DNA from: Leptolyngbya sp. Cla-17
Lineage (GTDB): Bacteria; Cyanobacteriota; Cyanobacteriia; Leptolyngbyales; Leptolyngbyaceae
Direction of reading: 5' to 3'
DNA: 64,000 nucleotides
Assembly: GCF_016807185.1 (NCBI RefSeq)
Contig: NZ_JAEVYN010000002.1
Coordinates: forward strand, 1-64,000
Position 1 is the stretch's first letter. The number at the start of each line of letters is the position of its first letter. A program made the position numbers and the translations under genes. The notes under the pieces were generated by a model, which saw only the letters and a program-made list of their open reading frames with translations, did not search any database and had not been told where the DNA came from. Below are positions 23,155-32,228 of this stretch, in pieces.

Positions 23155-24843
23155 TCACCTGACTTTTAGCGGATCGCGCCAGAAAACAATGGAGTTATTA
23201 AGCGGTTGAAGTTGGGTGCCGGGATAATAGAAACTGAGGATGCGATCGCTGCTCCAACCGAGTTTACCCAAGTGATAAGAGCCGGTTTGGCTGAGTCCAA
23301 CTCCATGCCCCAAGCCGCCACCGGAGAAGGCATAGCCTGTCAGCTTTTTTTTGGCATCCAGCACTGGGTCGAGATAGAAAAACAAGCTTGCAGGCGCATA
23401 GAACGCAACCAGGATGTTATCTTTTTCCAGGTCGATCGCGCCTAAATCGGTTGTCACCCGCAGTTTTTGCACTCGTCCAGCCGGCGATCGCTGCTCAACT
23501 TTTAACTGCTCAATGCTTTTAAAGTTTGCCAGTGGGCTATTCAGAGTTTTTAAATAGGCGTGCAGATCTTTATTGAGTTCGGTCAGGCTACTGGTGTACT
23601 GCCAGCGAAACCACTTTTGATCAGCTTCGTTAAAGCCCTTGGTTTGTTTGAGAAATTGGCGTGCGGTTTGTTCGTTGGTTAATGGCTGTCGCGATAGATC
23701 CCATTTACTCGTAACGGAGTCAACGCGAGTCGTGAGGTAAGGGCGATCGGGTCCTTCCCAAATGTCATTAAAAGAGGCTGTGATCCCCCCAGTGGATGCA
23801 GAATAGACCGCATCGACCAGTTCATTTTGATAAGTCAATACTTTGCCGCGAGTTGCCGCGATCGCAGAATCGGTAGCCAAAGCAGCTCCGCTTAAACCAA
23901 AATAAACTTGGCATTGAGTATCGGCACACAGTTGGTAGTTATCCACGGCAAACCGCCGCAGGTTTCGCAAGGCATAGGTACGTGCCAAAATCGCCTGCAC
24001 CTGAAGCACCGACGATGCCGCAGTCGTGCCAATTTCGTTGGGCACCACCCCACGCAAATAAGCTTCCAGGGGTACTTGGTTCACCAGAGTGTAGGTGCCA
24101 TAGGTGTTCGGCTGAAGGCGTAGACTTCCGGTATAAAATCGTTTGTTGCGATCGTCTTTTAACTCAGTTTGCACCTGCACTACGCCCCGACCTGCCGAAA
24201 TTTGGACGCTATCTTTCAGGTAGGATTTGCCATTGATTAGCAAAGCGGCTTTGGGTTGCTGCTTCAAGAGGCGGCTATCCACAAAAGCAGTTTGAATGCC
24301 CTTGACTTGTAGGCTCTGGATTAACAAGCGGCGCAAAAGAGGCGTGGTATAGACATCGCGTTTTGCCCACACCTGCCACCGTTTGGGCTGGGCAATTTCT
24401 ACGGGAATACCCTGCGATCGCCAATCGTTGGCGTTATCTTCTGCACTTTCAAAGCTGCGATGGGTGCTGAGAACAACCCGCTCCTGTACTTGCGATTCTG
24501 GTAAAGGCTGCATCAATACCTTTAAGGTCGCGGTGTTGGTCGTCAGAGTTTGCTGTTTGCCATCCGCTTGCGGAAACTTGATGGTCAAGCGATCGCCCGT
24601 TTGGGCTTGCAACGTCACGGTATCGGTCGGTTGAGTGCCAAACCGCTGCACAATCCCCACTTGCAACACCACATCCTTTGCTGGAGCCGCCTGTTGAGAT
24701 AATGCGGGCTGCGAGATAATTTGTTTTGCTGCCACAACAAAGCCAACCGTCAATGTGCCTGTAGCGATCGCCACAGCCGCCGGTCGCAAGCGCCCCAACC
24801 ATGCTGCATTCATCAATTTCCCATCAGGATGTGCAATAGCCAC
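23155..24843 (-). CDS. SpoIID/LytB-domain protein
   Basis: A 562-residue secreted or membrane-anchored protein (hydrophobic segment at about 20-40, AAVAIATGTLTVGFVVAA). The SpoIID domain, a peptidoglycan lytic transglycosylase in sporulating bacteria, covers about 230-555: VPLEAYLRGVVPNEI, QVQAILARTYALRN, AVYSASTGGITASFNDIW and GHGVGLSQTGSYHLGKLGWS, followed by ILSFYYPGTQL. The catalytic Glu lies in PNEIG. Cyanobacteria do not sporulate, so a role in wall remodelling is inferred. ATG start; MNAAWLGRLRP, ten codons in, is an alternative start. Monocistronic. Confidence 0.9.
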   Translation of the reverse strand: MAIAHPDGKLMNAAWLGRLRPAAVAIATGTLTVGFVVAAKQIISQPALSQQAAPAKDVVLQVGIVQRFGTQPTDTVTLQAQTGDRLTIKFPQADGKQQTLTTNTATLKVLMQPLPESQVQERVVLSTHRSFESAEDNANDWRSQGIPVEIAQPKRWQVWAKRDVYTTPLLRRLLIQSLQVKGIQTAFVDSRLLKQQPKAALLINGKSYLKDSVQISAGRGVVQVQTELKDDRNKRFYTGSLRLQPNTYGTYTLVNQVPLEAYLRGVVPNEIGTTAASSVLQVQAILARTYALRNLRRFAVDNYQLCADTQCQVYFGLSGAALATDSAIAATRGKVLTYQNELVDAVYSASTGGITASFNDIWEGPDRPYLTTRVDSVTSKWDLSRQPLTNEQTARQFLKQTKGFNEADQKWFRWQYTSSLTELNKDLHAYLKTLNSPLANFKSIEQLKVEQRSPAGRVQKLRVTTDLGAIDLEKDNILVAFYAPASLFFYLDPVLDAKKKLTGYAFSGGGLGHGVGLSQTGSYHLGKLGWSSDRILSFYYPGTQLQPLNNSIVFWRDPLKVR

Positions 24844-25053
24844 AATCTCTACCTACTCAAAAAATGCTTTTCATTCAGATACTAAGATACTGTCTAGATG
24901 CGATCGCAGCCCATCACCCTTCACAAAATCCGATCGCTCAGCGTCCATATCAATCCTCAACTATTTTCAACCCAAACCTTTCCCCACTATTCACACTTTG
25001 CAATTCATACTCGTAATGACTAGGATTTAGTAAGATGAATTGGAAAAAGTACC

Positions 25054-25317
25054 ATGGTTCGCGTTGAAGCCATTCCCCTCAATAAAATTCGTCGCCCTTT
25101 GTTTAGACAGAACGACCCGGCAAAAGTTGCCACACTGATGGAGTCGATTCAGGAGATTGGCTTGCAGGAACCGATCGATGTGTTGGAAGTGGAAGGCGAA
25201 TACTATGGTTTTTCGGGCTGTCATCGATATGAAGCCTGCGATCGCTTAGGACACGATACGATCCTTTGCCGAGTCCGTCGCGCTCCGCGATCGGTGTTGC
25301 AGCGCCACTTGGCTTAG
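25054..25317 (+). CDS. srx: Sulfiredoxin
   Basis: Reduces cysteine sulfinic acid in 2-Cys peroxiredoxins using ATP. 87 residues with the ParB/Srx fold: IPLNKIRRPLFRQND, LMESIQEIGLQEPIDVLE and the catalytic FSGCHRYEAC. An ordinary Srx of about this length ends near VRRA; here the end VLQRHLA is close to normal. The reading frame stays open for a foreign-looking stretch after its TAG, in the same frame, which is a decayed Uma2-like tail. ATG start. Confidence 0.9.
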   Translation: MVRVEAIPLNKIRRPLFRQNDPAKVATLMESIQEIGLQEPIDVLEVEGEYYGFSGCHRYEACDRLGHDTILCRVRRAPRSVLQRHLA

Positions 25318-25488
25318 ACCAACCGCTTTGCCCCTGGTGAGTTGGTGCAAGCGCTCCGAGCAGAAACCCTGTCACGATAAAGCGCAGAAGAACGCGCTGA
25401 GCAAGAACATCAACGGGCAGAAGAACATGGAATGGCACGATTGCAGGCTCGGCTAAAGGCGTTGGGCGTGAATCCAGAAGAGGGATGA
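25318..25488 (+). pseudogene. Decayed Uma2-like (DUF820) protein tail
   Basis: The frame after the srx stop reads TNRFAPGELVQALRAETLSR, one stop (TAA), then SAEERAEQEHQRAEEHGMAR, LQARLKALGVNPEEG and a stop. The Glu/Arg-rich coiled tail ending RLKALGVNPEE is typical of cyanobacterial Uma2-type nuclease-fold proteins. The catalytic domain is gone. It is a relic, not a gene. Confidence 0.6.
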
Positions 25489-25548
25489 AATCAGCGCGAT
25501 CGCGGCGTGAAACTGTTAGCCCTACTTGATACATACACCTCGGCTATT

Positions 25549-25760
25549 TTGAGAGTCAATGCCGGGGGGCTTCCCCCCGTGCCCCCGCTGCTTGGGGGAC
25601 TCACTCCCCCAAACCCCCCGCATAAGAGTTCTGGGATGTAGCCCCAAAATTAGTGCGACTGTTTCTTGTTCAATCGGTAAAACTCTAGTTTGGAGGGAGT
25701 TTTGAGGGACGCAACCGTCCCTCAATGGGGGTTTGGGGGCATCCCCCAATGCCTTTAAGC
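25549..25760. repeat. C/G-run repeat region with inverted repeats
   Basis: Runs of five or six C or G arranged as hairpins: GGGGGCTTCCCCC, GGGGGACTCACTCCCCC, GAGGGACG/CGTCCCTC and GGGGGCATCCCCC. The core between (CTGGGATGTAGCCCC) is less ordered. This resembles dispersed G/C-run palindromic repeats of filamentous cyanobacteria. No coding. Confidence 0.6.
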
Positions 25761-25917
25761 AGAAGATTTAATCCTTTCCAAGGGTTGCTGAACGTCGAGG
25801 GGAGATTGGTTCGCACAAGCGATTCTCAAAATGGGTGTGGAATTTGCAGATTTTCAGGGGAATCAAGCATAGTGGATGAACAAGTGCCCCCTTGAATCGC
25901 AGCAGACGAAATCTCCT

Positions 25918-27222
25918 ATGGCAAACCGGGAACAACTGGAACGACTACTGAAGGAAGGTGTGGATGTTTGGAATCAGTGGCGCAGAGATAATCTGAGTGT
26001 TAAAGTATCCATCTCTCAGGTTGACCTCAGCAGTGCTAACCTTCGCAGTGCTAACTTCCACAGTGCTGACCTCAGCTATGCTGACCTCCGCCATGCTAAC
26101 TTCAGGCGTGCTGACCTCAGTGGGGCTGACCTCAGTAGAGCTGACCTCAGTGGGGCTGACTTGAGTGGGGCTGACTTGAGTGGGGCTGACCTTAGCAATG
26201 CCAACCTCGGTGATGCTGACTTGAGTGGGGCTGACCTTAGCAATGCCAACCTCGGTGGGGCTGACCTCAGCGATGCCAACCTCAGCACAACTCAAGTTAT
26301 TGGTGCAAATTTTACAGGAGCTAATTTAATGGGTGCTTGCATCCAGGACTGGAACATCAACAGTGAAACAAGGTTAGATGATGTGGAGTGCGAGTACATT
26401 TACCTGAAGGCAAATAAGCAAGAGCGTCGTCCCAGCGATCCGAATCGAGACTTTGCACGGGGGGAATTCACCAAGCTGTTTCAGAAAGCCCTCAGCACCG
26501 TTGACCTAATTTTTCGCGATGGGGTGGATTGGCAAGCCTTGTTGATAGCCCTGGAAAAGCTGCGGGTTGAGGCGGATGGAGCCGAGTTGACGGTGCAGGC
26601 GATTGAAAACAAAAACGATGGTGCTTTTGTGGTGCGGGTGAATGTGCCCCCAGATGCGGATAAGGCAGCCGTTGAGAAGTTTGTGAAGCAACAATACGAT
26701 CTGGCGTTGAAGGTGCTGGAGCAGCAATACCACCATCAGTTGCAGGCAAAGGATCGGGAAATTGAACTCCATCGTCAGCAAGGCGCTGACCTGATGGAAA
26801 TTGCTCGACTGATGGCAAGTAGACCGATTAATGTGGAAGCAAGAGCAACAGCGGAGAGTCAATCGATGGCAGAGCGCAATATCAACACGGGCGGCGGCAG
26901 CTACTACGAAACCATCAACACGGGTGGCGGCAATTACATCCAGGGCAACTATGTCAACATGAGCCAGGATTTAACTGAGGCGGCGAGGCAAATTCAGGAG
27001 TTGCTGAACCAGTTGCAGAAATCGGGCGTAACGATTGAAACTGCCCAGGAGCAGGTGGCGACAGATTTGGCGAAACAGGCGGAAAGTAACCCAACCGTGA
27101 TGGGGAAATTGGTAGGCTGGGGTAAAACATTGGCGAACAAAGCTAGCGAAACTACGGTTAGTGAAGCAGCAAAGGCAATTGTTCCTCTCGCATTAAAGCT
27201 AGTCGGCATTCCACTGCCCTAG
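25918..27222 (+). CDS. Modular pentapeptide-repeat protein
   Basis: 434 residues from ATG 25918 (MANREQLERLLKEGVDVWNQW); ATG 25876 would add 14. Modules: an N-terminal helix typical of cyanobacterial pentapeptide proteins; about 25 pentapeptides A(D/N)LSx (about 30-145), predicted to form a four-sided beta helix; a linker domain with DWQALLIALEKLRVEADGAE; a coiled coil (LKVLEQQYHHQLQAKDREI); a Gly/Asn repeat (INTGGGSYYETINTGGGNYI); and a C-terminal helical domain ending EAAKAIVPLALKLVGIPLP. Function unknown. The same C-terminal types occur in cyanobacterial signalling and NTPase-linked proteins (from memory). Codon use in the repeats is highly uniform, suggesting recent expansion. Confidence 0.85.
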   Translation: MANREQLERLLKEGVDVWNQWRRDNLSVKVSISQVDLSSANLRSANFHSADLSYADLRHANFRRADLSGADLSRADLSGADLSGADLSGADLSNANLGDADLSGADLSNANLGGADLSDANLSTTQVIGANFTGANLMGACIQDWNINSETRLDDVECEYIYLKANKQERRPSDPNRDFARGEFTKLFQKALSTVDLIFRDGVDWQALLIALEKLRVEADGAELTVQAIENKNDGAFVVRVNVPPDADKAAVEKFVKQQYDLALKVLEQQYHHQLQAKDREIELHRQQGADLMEIARLMASRPINVEARATAESQSMAERNINTGGGSYYETINTGGGNYIQGNYVNMSQDLTEAARQIQELLNQLQKSGVTIETAQEQVATDLAKQAESNPTVMGKLVGWGKTLANKASETTVSEAAKAIVPLALKLVGIPLP

Positions 27223-27314
27223 TCAGTTTAATACGATGTTCCGGGACTGAAAACGCTAAGGTAGATGTGGAAGGATGACTTGCCTGGGATGTTTGGGCAG
27301 GGAGAGGTTGAATA

Positions 27315-28157
27315 ATGCAGCAGGATTATTTGGATAAGCTAGAACAATTACGATCGCTGTTTGCGGAGATGGAGCGATCGCTGATTGCTTACTCTGGCGG
27401 CATCGATAGCACGTTGGTGGCAAAGGTGGCGTTTGATGTGTTGGGCGATCGCGCTTTGGCGGTGACTGCCGTTTCTCCATCGCTGTTGCCGGAAGATTTA
27501 GAAGAAGCCTGCATCCAATCCGCTGAAATTGGCATTGCTCACGAATTGGTGAATACCCATGAGTTGGAGAATCCCAACTACGCTTCCAACCCGGTTAACC
27601 GCTGCTATTTTTGCAAAAGTGAACTGCACGACACGCTGAAACCGTTGGCGCTGGAGCGCGGCTATCCCTATGTGGTGGATGGCGTAAATGCGGATGATTT
27701 GCGCGACTATCGACCCGGAATTCAGGCGGCAAAAGAACGAGGTGCGCGATCGCCCCTGGCAGAAATTGGCATCACCAAGTTGGAAGTGCGGCAAATTGCT
27801 AAGCATCTCGATTTGTCCTGTTGGGATAAACCCGCCCAGCCTTGCCTCAGTTCGCGCTTTCCCTATGGCGAAGAAATTACGATGGCAAAACTGCATCGTG
27901 TGGGCAGAGCCGAAGCTTACTTGCGGAAACTGGGGCTGAAAACGCTGCGAGTGCGCTCGGAGGGCGATACCGCCCGGATTGAGCTTCCGGCTGAACAGAT
28001 CAAAGAAGTTGTGCTGACAATGGATTTGCCGATGCTAGTGGAAAAACTGCAATCCTTCGGCTTTGTCTATGTCACTCTAGATTTGGAAGGCTTCCGTAGC
28101 GGTAAGTTAAATCAAGTGTTGCAACTAGCAACCGTGGGCGATCGCCCATCGGTCTAA
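27315..28157 (+). CDS. larE: ATP-dependent sacrificial sulfur transferase LarE-like
   Basis: PP-loop enzyme of the LarE family, which supplies sulfur to the nickel-pincer nucleotide cofactor of lactate racemase; in some LarE the sulfur comes from its own cysteine. 280 residues with SGGIDSTLVAKVA at 25-37, NRCYFCKSELHD, a DGVNADDLRDYRPG segment and PCLSSRFPYGE with Cys at the position of the sacrificial cysteine of plantarum LarE. No larA, larB or larC in the window, so the sulfurated target here is uncertain. ATG with GGGAGAGG seven bases before. trmB follows 39 bp later and may be cotranscribed. Confidence 0.88.
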   Translation: MQQDYLDKLEQLRSLFAEMERSLIAYSGGIDSTLVAKVAFDVLGDRALAVTAVSPSLLPEDLEEACIQSAEIGIAHELVNTHELENPNYASNPVNRCYFCKSELHDTLKPLALERGYPYVVDGVNADDLRDYRPGIQAAKERGARSPLAEIGITKLEVRQIAKHLDLSCWDKPAQPCLSSRFPYGEEITMAKLHRVGRAEAYLRKLGLKTLRVRSEGDTARIELPAEQIKEVVLTMDLPMLVEKLQSFGFVYVTLDLEGFRSGKLNQVLQLATVGDRPSV

Positions 28158-28196
28158 AAGCGACTAACCAGCATTGTTTAGAAGGAGGGGACAACC

Positions 28197-28832
28197 TTGT
28201 CCATTGTCCGTGTGCGCGAACATGTCAACCCGCTCAGCAAAAAGTATCAGGTTCCAGCAACTCCACCGAATTGGCAAGCGATTTATGCTGTGCCTCACCA
28301 GCCGCTACATGTGGATATTGGCTGTGGTAAAGGGCATTTTGTCCAAGATATGGCAAAGCTTCAGAGCGATCGCAACTTTCTCGGCTTAGAGATCCGTGAA
28401 CCGCTGGTGGATCAAGCCAATCGCTGGCGAGATGAACTGGGCTTGAGCAACCTGCACTACCTATTTTGCAATGCCAATAATTCTTTGCGTCCGCTGCTCA
28501 CGTCTTTGCCGGCAGGAATTTTACAGCAGGTGACAATTCAGTTTCCCGATCCGTGGTTTAAGCGACGGCACCAAAAGCGGCGGGTGGTGCAGCCAGAATT
28601 GGTCGTAGATTTGGCAGAGTTTCTGATTCCTGGTGGCGTGGTGTTTGTGCAATCTGATGTGGAGGAGGTGGCGAGTGAAATGCGCGATCGCTTCGATGAA
28701 CATCCCGCCTTCACCCGTCAGCATGACCACTGGTTGCCCAATAATCCGATGCCGATCTCGACCGAACGAGAGCGATCGACTCTTGCCACCAGCAGCGAAC
28801 CCGTATATCGAGCGCTGTTTTTTAAGGGCTAG
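28197..28832 (+). CDS. trmB: tRNA (guanine-N7-)-methyltransferase TrmB
   Basis: Makes m7G46 in tRNA with S-adenosylmethionine. 211 residues: HVDIGCGKGHFVQDMA (SAM site), FLGLEIREPLVDQA, and the family signature QFPDPWFKRRHQKRRVVQPEL. The start is TTG, chosen because AAGGAGGGG lies eight bases upstream, and SIVRVREHVNPLS matches cyanobacterial TrmB. It is 39 bp after larE. Confidence 0.95.
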   Translation: MSIVRVREHVNPLSKKYQVPATPPNWQAIYAVPHQPLHVDIGCGKGHFVQDMAKLQSDRNFLGLEIREPLVDQANRWRDELGLSNLHYLFCNANNSLRPLLTSLPAGILQQVTIQFPDPWFKRRHQKRRVVQPELVVDLAEFLIPGGVVFVQSDVEEVASEMRDRFDEHPAFTRQHDHWLPNNPMPISTERERSTLATSSEPVYRALFFKG

Positions 28833-28969
28833 CTGGCGTTTCATCTAAGTCTTGGGAATGCCCTCAACCCCCCATGTGAGGTGTTTTGTCTATCAGAACA
28901 GACTTCGTATACCCACTAGCCCTCATCCATAGAAAACTGAACCCGTCAGAAGCTGAAAGTCTTTCCCTT

Positions 28970-30508
28970 CTAGACCCACGATCTTAGCCACATCCGCAGG
29001 CTGAAACCCAGAGAAGACAAGGGTAAGCCCAAATAAACGGGCAGCCAGAATAGAAAAGAGAGCGTCACGATCGCGATGATGGCAATGCTCAGTTGCCGTA
29101 ACTGAGCTTGACGACTGCTAAGCCAACGATCGACGAGCCATGCCAACGCCATTGACGCAAATACCGACGCGCCCATGTAGTGATATATGAACAGACAGCG
29201 GGTGACTCGCAGCCAGGGCAGCAGATTTGCTAAATAGCAAACGGCAAGGACAATCAGCAGCGATCGCTCGGTTGAACTCACTGCTAGCGGCAACATCCAG
29301 TCTGTTTGTGCCTGATGATCGAGCCGCCGCTTGCGCCGGGTAGCGATCTGTTGCACGAGTAACCAGCCCATCAGCACCAGGACGATCGCGATCGCTGCCG
29401 TGGAAAACCACCATAGAAATGGATTGCCCATCGCATGGACATCGTAAATCACCTTCTCGGCAGTGCTAGGCGGCAAGGCGACTTCTGAGGGCAGCGGATC
29501 GCCCTTGCCTGTAATTTTGTAAAAATAAGCCACGGGTCGCCACATGATCAGCCAGCTATACCAGGTAGAGCAGTAAAGATGCACCTTCGGTCCACTACCT
29601 ACCCGCTCGTGATACCTCAAGATCTCAACTTGCAGGTTCCATAAATCTGTCCAAAACCCCAGCTTGGCATTGAGTTGCAAATGGGGAATCCAAATCAAAA
29701 TGTAAGTGATGCAGGGAACGACGATGAGGGCGATGAGATAGATGACACCTTGCCACCTGCGCAATCGCGCTAGATTTTCTAGTCCATCCGGTTTTGGAGA
29801 AGCGGTAGATGGCGGAAAGTTGGACGTTTGAGCGGGCGATCGCCGAAATAATTGCCAGTTCACCTGAGCCGCTAGCCCCAAGCCATAGGCTGCCAGCAAA
29901 AACCACAGACCGTTCCACTTGACCGATGCCGAAGCTCCAAAACAAATCCCTGACAGTAGCAACCAACCGCCACGTTTGAGAGGATGTCCATCCTCCACGC
30001 TCAACAGCAAACACCACAGACCCAATAGTCCAAAAATGACTAAATAGACATTATTCAGGGCGTAGCGCGATTCCACCAAAAACAGCCCATCCAGTGCAGC
30101 AAATAATCCGGTGATCGCGGCATAACGGTGGCGGTGAGTGATTTGATAGGCAAGGCCTACAATCACCAAAGGAATCAAAGAACCCGTCAGCGCATTTAGC
30201 CAACGATAAGTCCAAGGGGCAAACAAGCCCCCGACTAACCCATTGACCTCCGATTGCCCAAAGGGCAGACGACTGCCAACCCACATGCCAACGGCAATCA
30301 AGTATTTGCTCAGTGGCGGATGTCCATCAAAAAATGGAGTCCAACTCAAGTAGTTGTAGGCAAATTTGGCAAAATAAACCTCGTCAAAAACCAATGTATT
30401 GAAGCGATGAATGCCCCAAAACCGTAATCCTAAAGACAGCAGCAGCAAACCAATCAGATAAGGTCTAAACCAAGAAAAAGATTGGTTAGTTGTTTTGAAC
30501 AGTGCCAT
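28970..30508 (-). CDS. GT39 (PMT-like) membrane mannosyltransferase
   Basis: A 512-residue polytopic membrane protein. The first external loop HRFNTLVFDEVYFAKFAYNY, followed by FFDGHPPLSKYLIAVGMW, holds the Asp-Glu catalytic pair of protein O-mannosyltransferases. The conserved SVKWNGLWFL, YCSTWYSWLIMWRPVAYFY and GNPFLWW segments are typical of the C-terminal half. It uses a polyprenyl-phosphate sugar donor and glycosylates proteins or lipids outside the membrane; the acceptor is unknown. About ten membrane helices can be counted. Divergent from yqeK, convergent with trmB. Confidence 0.9.
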   Translation of the reverse strand: MALFKTTNQSFSWFRPYLIGLLLLSLGLRFWGIHRFNTLVFDEVYFAKFAYNYLSWTPFFDGHPPLSKYLIAVGMWVGSRLPFGQSEVNGLVGGLFAPWTYRWLNALTGSLIPLVIVGLAYQITHRHRYAAITGLFAALDGLFLVESRYALNNVYLVIFGLLGLWCLLLSVEDGHPLKRGGWLLLSGICFGASASVKWNGLWFLLAAYGLGLAAQVNWQLFRRSPAQTSNFPPSTASPKPDGLENLARLRRWQGVIYLIALIVVPCITYILIWIPHLQLNAKLGFWTDLWNLQVEILRYHERVGSGPKVHLYCSTWYSWLIMWRPVAYFYKITGKGDPLPSEVALPPSTAEKVIYDVHAMGNPFLWWFSTAAIAIVLVLMGWLLVQQIATRRKRRLDHQAQTDWMLPLAVSSTERSLLIVLAVCYLANLLPWLRVTRCLFIYHYMGASVFASMALAWLVDRWLSSRQAQLRQLSIAIIAIVTLSFLFWLPVYLGLPLSSLGFSLRMWLRSWV

Positions 30509-30668
30509 ACCTAGCGAGCGTAACTTTTTTGTCTCAACTGTCTCATACTCTTGGAAGATGTGGTTAGGCTAGAATGGCAATATCTTCATCTTTAGTTCTA
30601 AAATGAATCTTCTACGGTAGATGAGCAGCTTTACCCATGTTGGCAAAAACTAGGAGCATTTCGCGTTG

Positions 30669-31400
30669 ATGGGTCACCCTTCGCATTCAGCAGATTGCGG
30701 TTCGTTAAATGACGCTTTGCGCCTACCAATTATCTGCGAACCTGACCCATCTTCTCAAACCCTGGTTGCCCCAAAAAATTCTATAAAACTGTTGGATCGC
30801 AAGCGGGTTTTAGGTTGGTTAAGTGAGAATGTGCCTGAAAAGCGGCTAAATCACATTCTTCGGGTGGAAGAGACTGCCATCAAACTGGCTGAGTACCACA
30901 ACCTGGATTGGGAACGAGCCGCTCAAGCTGGATTGCTCCATGACCTAGCAAAGTATTTTAAGCCAAAGCGTTTATTGGAAATAGCAAAAGCCGATGGAAT
31001 AAAACTTGACCCGGTGGATGAAATCAATCCTCATTTGCTTCACGCCGATGTAGGCGCGATCGTTGCTAGGGATGAATTCGGCGTGGTTGATACTGAAGTG
31101 CTGGCAGCGATTTACAACCATACCCTAGGTCGTCCGGGAATGAGCCTGATAAGCTGCGTTGTGTTCTTGGCAGATGGCATGGAGCCTGGGCGGGGCGACA
31201 CAACCGAGTTGAATGAAATCCGCAAGCTCAGCCGCAAAAATTTGCATCGTGCCGTCTTGCAGATCTGTGAAGACTCGATGCGATCGCTGTTTGCGAGTCG
31301 GTCTTTAATTCATCCTCGCGTTTTACAGACTCGCAACTGGGCGCTACAAATGGCACAGCAATCCGCCAAAGGCGACAAGCCTAAATTAAGTAGCGCCTAG
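30669..31400 (+). CDS. yqeK: HD-domain hydrolase YqeK
   Basis: Symmetrical diadenosine-tetraphosphate hydrolase of the YqeK family, removing alarmone Ap4A. The HD site is shown by LNHILRVEETAIKLAEYH, AGLLHDLAKYF, HLLHADVGAIVARDEF and ALxxIYNHTLG. The first 45 residues are an unordered cyanobacterial extension. ATG 30669 is preceded by an in-frame TTG; I use the ATG. It is followed at 117 bp by rsfS, a very common pairing. Confidence 0.9.
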   Translation: MGHPSHSADCGSLNDALRLPIICEPDPSSQTLVAPKNSIKLLDRKRVLGWLSENVPEKRLNHILRVEETAIKLAEYHNLDWERAAQAGLLHDLAKYFKPKRLLEIAKADGIKLDPVDEINPHLLHADVGAIVARDEFGVVDTEVLAAIYNHTLGRPGMSLISCVVFLADGMEPGRGDTTELNEIRKLSRKNLHRAVLQICEDSMRSLFASRSLIHPRVLQTRNWALQMAQQSAKGDKPKLSSA

Positions 31401-31517
31401 TCGATTCACTTTTTCACCTGATGCGATGTGGCTCAACGATAAAAATTTGATTTTTCCGAACCAATCTCTCTGATCTCACTGCTCAAATTCATACCCTATT
31501 TATTAAGGAAACACTGA

Positions 31518-31943
31518 ATGCAAAATTCTCCCAACACTTCCCCAACCTCCGTTCTCGAGACTTCCGGCATGGCTGCACCCATGGCAGACTCAAGCTTACA
31601 ATTGGCGCTGAGCGCCGTTCATGCCGCTGAAGATCGGAAAGGCGCAGACATTATCTTGCTAAGAACGACGGCAGTGTCTCTATTGGCAGACTATTTTGTT
31701 ATAATCACGGGCTTTTCTAAGGTGCAAGTTCGGGCGATCGCCAACATCATCGCCGATGCAATCGAAGATGACTTGCAGCGTGTGCCTCAACACATGGAAG
31801 GGCAGGGAGAAGCAAGCTGGGTTTTACTAGATTATGGCGATGTGATTGTGCATGTAATGATGCCTCAAGAGCGCGAGTTTTATGATCTAGAAGCCTTTTG
31901 GGGACATGCCGAGAAAGTAGATTATGCAGAACTGCTGGCATAA
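31518..31943 (+). CDS. rsfS: Ribosomal silencing factor RsfS
   Basis: Binds ribosomal protein uL14 and blocks 30S joining under nutrient limitation. Core: AEDRKGADIILLRTTAVSLLADYFVIITGFSKVQVRAIA, then HMEGQGEASWVLLDYGDVIVHVM and REFYDLEAFWGHAEKVD. 141 residues with a 30-residue leader. ATG has AAGGAA nine bases before. It follows yqeK. A decayed frame follows it before purN. Confidence 0.95.
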   Translation: MQNSPNTSPTSVLETSGMAAPMADSSLQLALSAVHAAEDRKGADIILLRTTAVSLLADYFVIITGFSKVQVRAIANIIADAIEDDLQRVPQHMEGQGEASWVLLDYGDVIVHVMMPQEREFYDLEAFWGHAEKVDYAELLA

Positions 31944-31958
31944 TCACTACGCCTTTGA

Positions 31959-32228
31959 AAGAAAAGGAAAATCGCTGTAAGCAAACTGGGCAATCGCTTA
32001 AATTTGATTGAATCTTTATTGCGCCAAACGATTGCTGCAAACGGCACCGAGTCAGCGGATGAGTCAGCAACAGCTTGCTCAACTGGCTCAGACTGGGAAC
32101 GCCAACGTAACGGCGATCGCGGATTTAGCGGTGTTTGATAGGCGAGTGTTGAAGATCCGGTGGTGGGGTTGCAACCGAACTACTGGCATAATCAGCATGA
32201 TCCGTTATCTCCGTTGAAGACTTCATGA
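31959..32228 (+). pseudogene. Broken reading frame between rsfS and purN
   Basis: One frame stays open from 31959 except for adjacent TGA-TAG codons at 32136-32141, and it ends at a TGA that overlaps the purN start as ATGA. It reads NRLNLIESLLRQTIAANG and, after the stops, ASVEDPVVGLQPNYWHNQHD. The overlap and the single defect suggest a gene that was once coupled to purN. I do not recognise the family. A competing 69-codon frame lies at 32008-32217. Confidence 0.4.

Noticed and set aside
25549..25760. CRISPR-like array
   Set aside because: Repeat units differ in length and have no regular spacers; no cas genes anywhere in the window.
25945..26295. Minus-strand frames of repeated VSPTEVS/LRSAPL residues
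   Set aside because: Antisense of the pentapeptide repeats; regularity comes from the DNA repeat.
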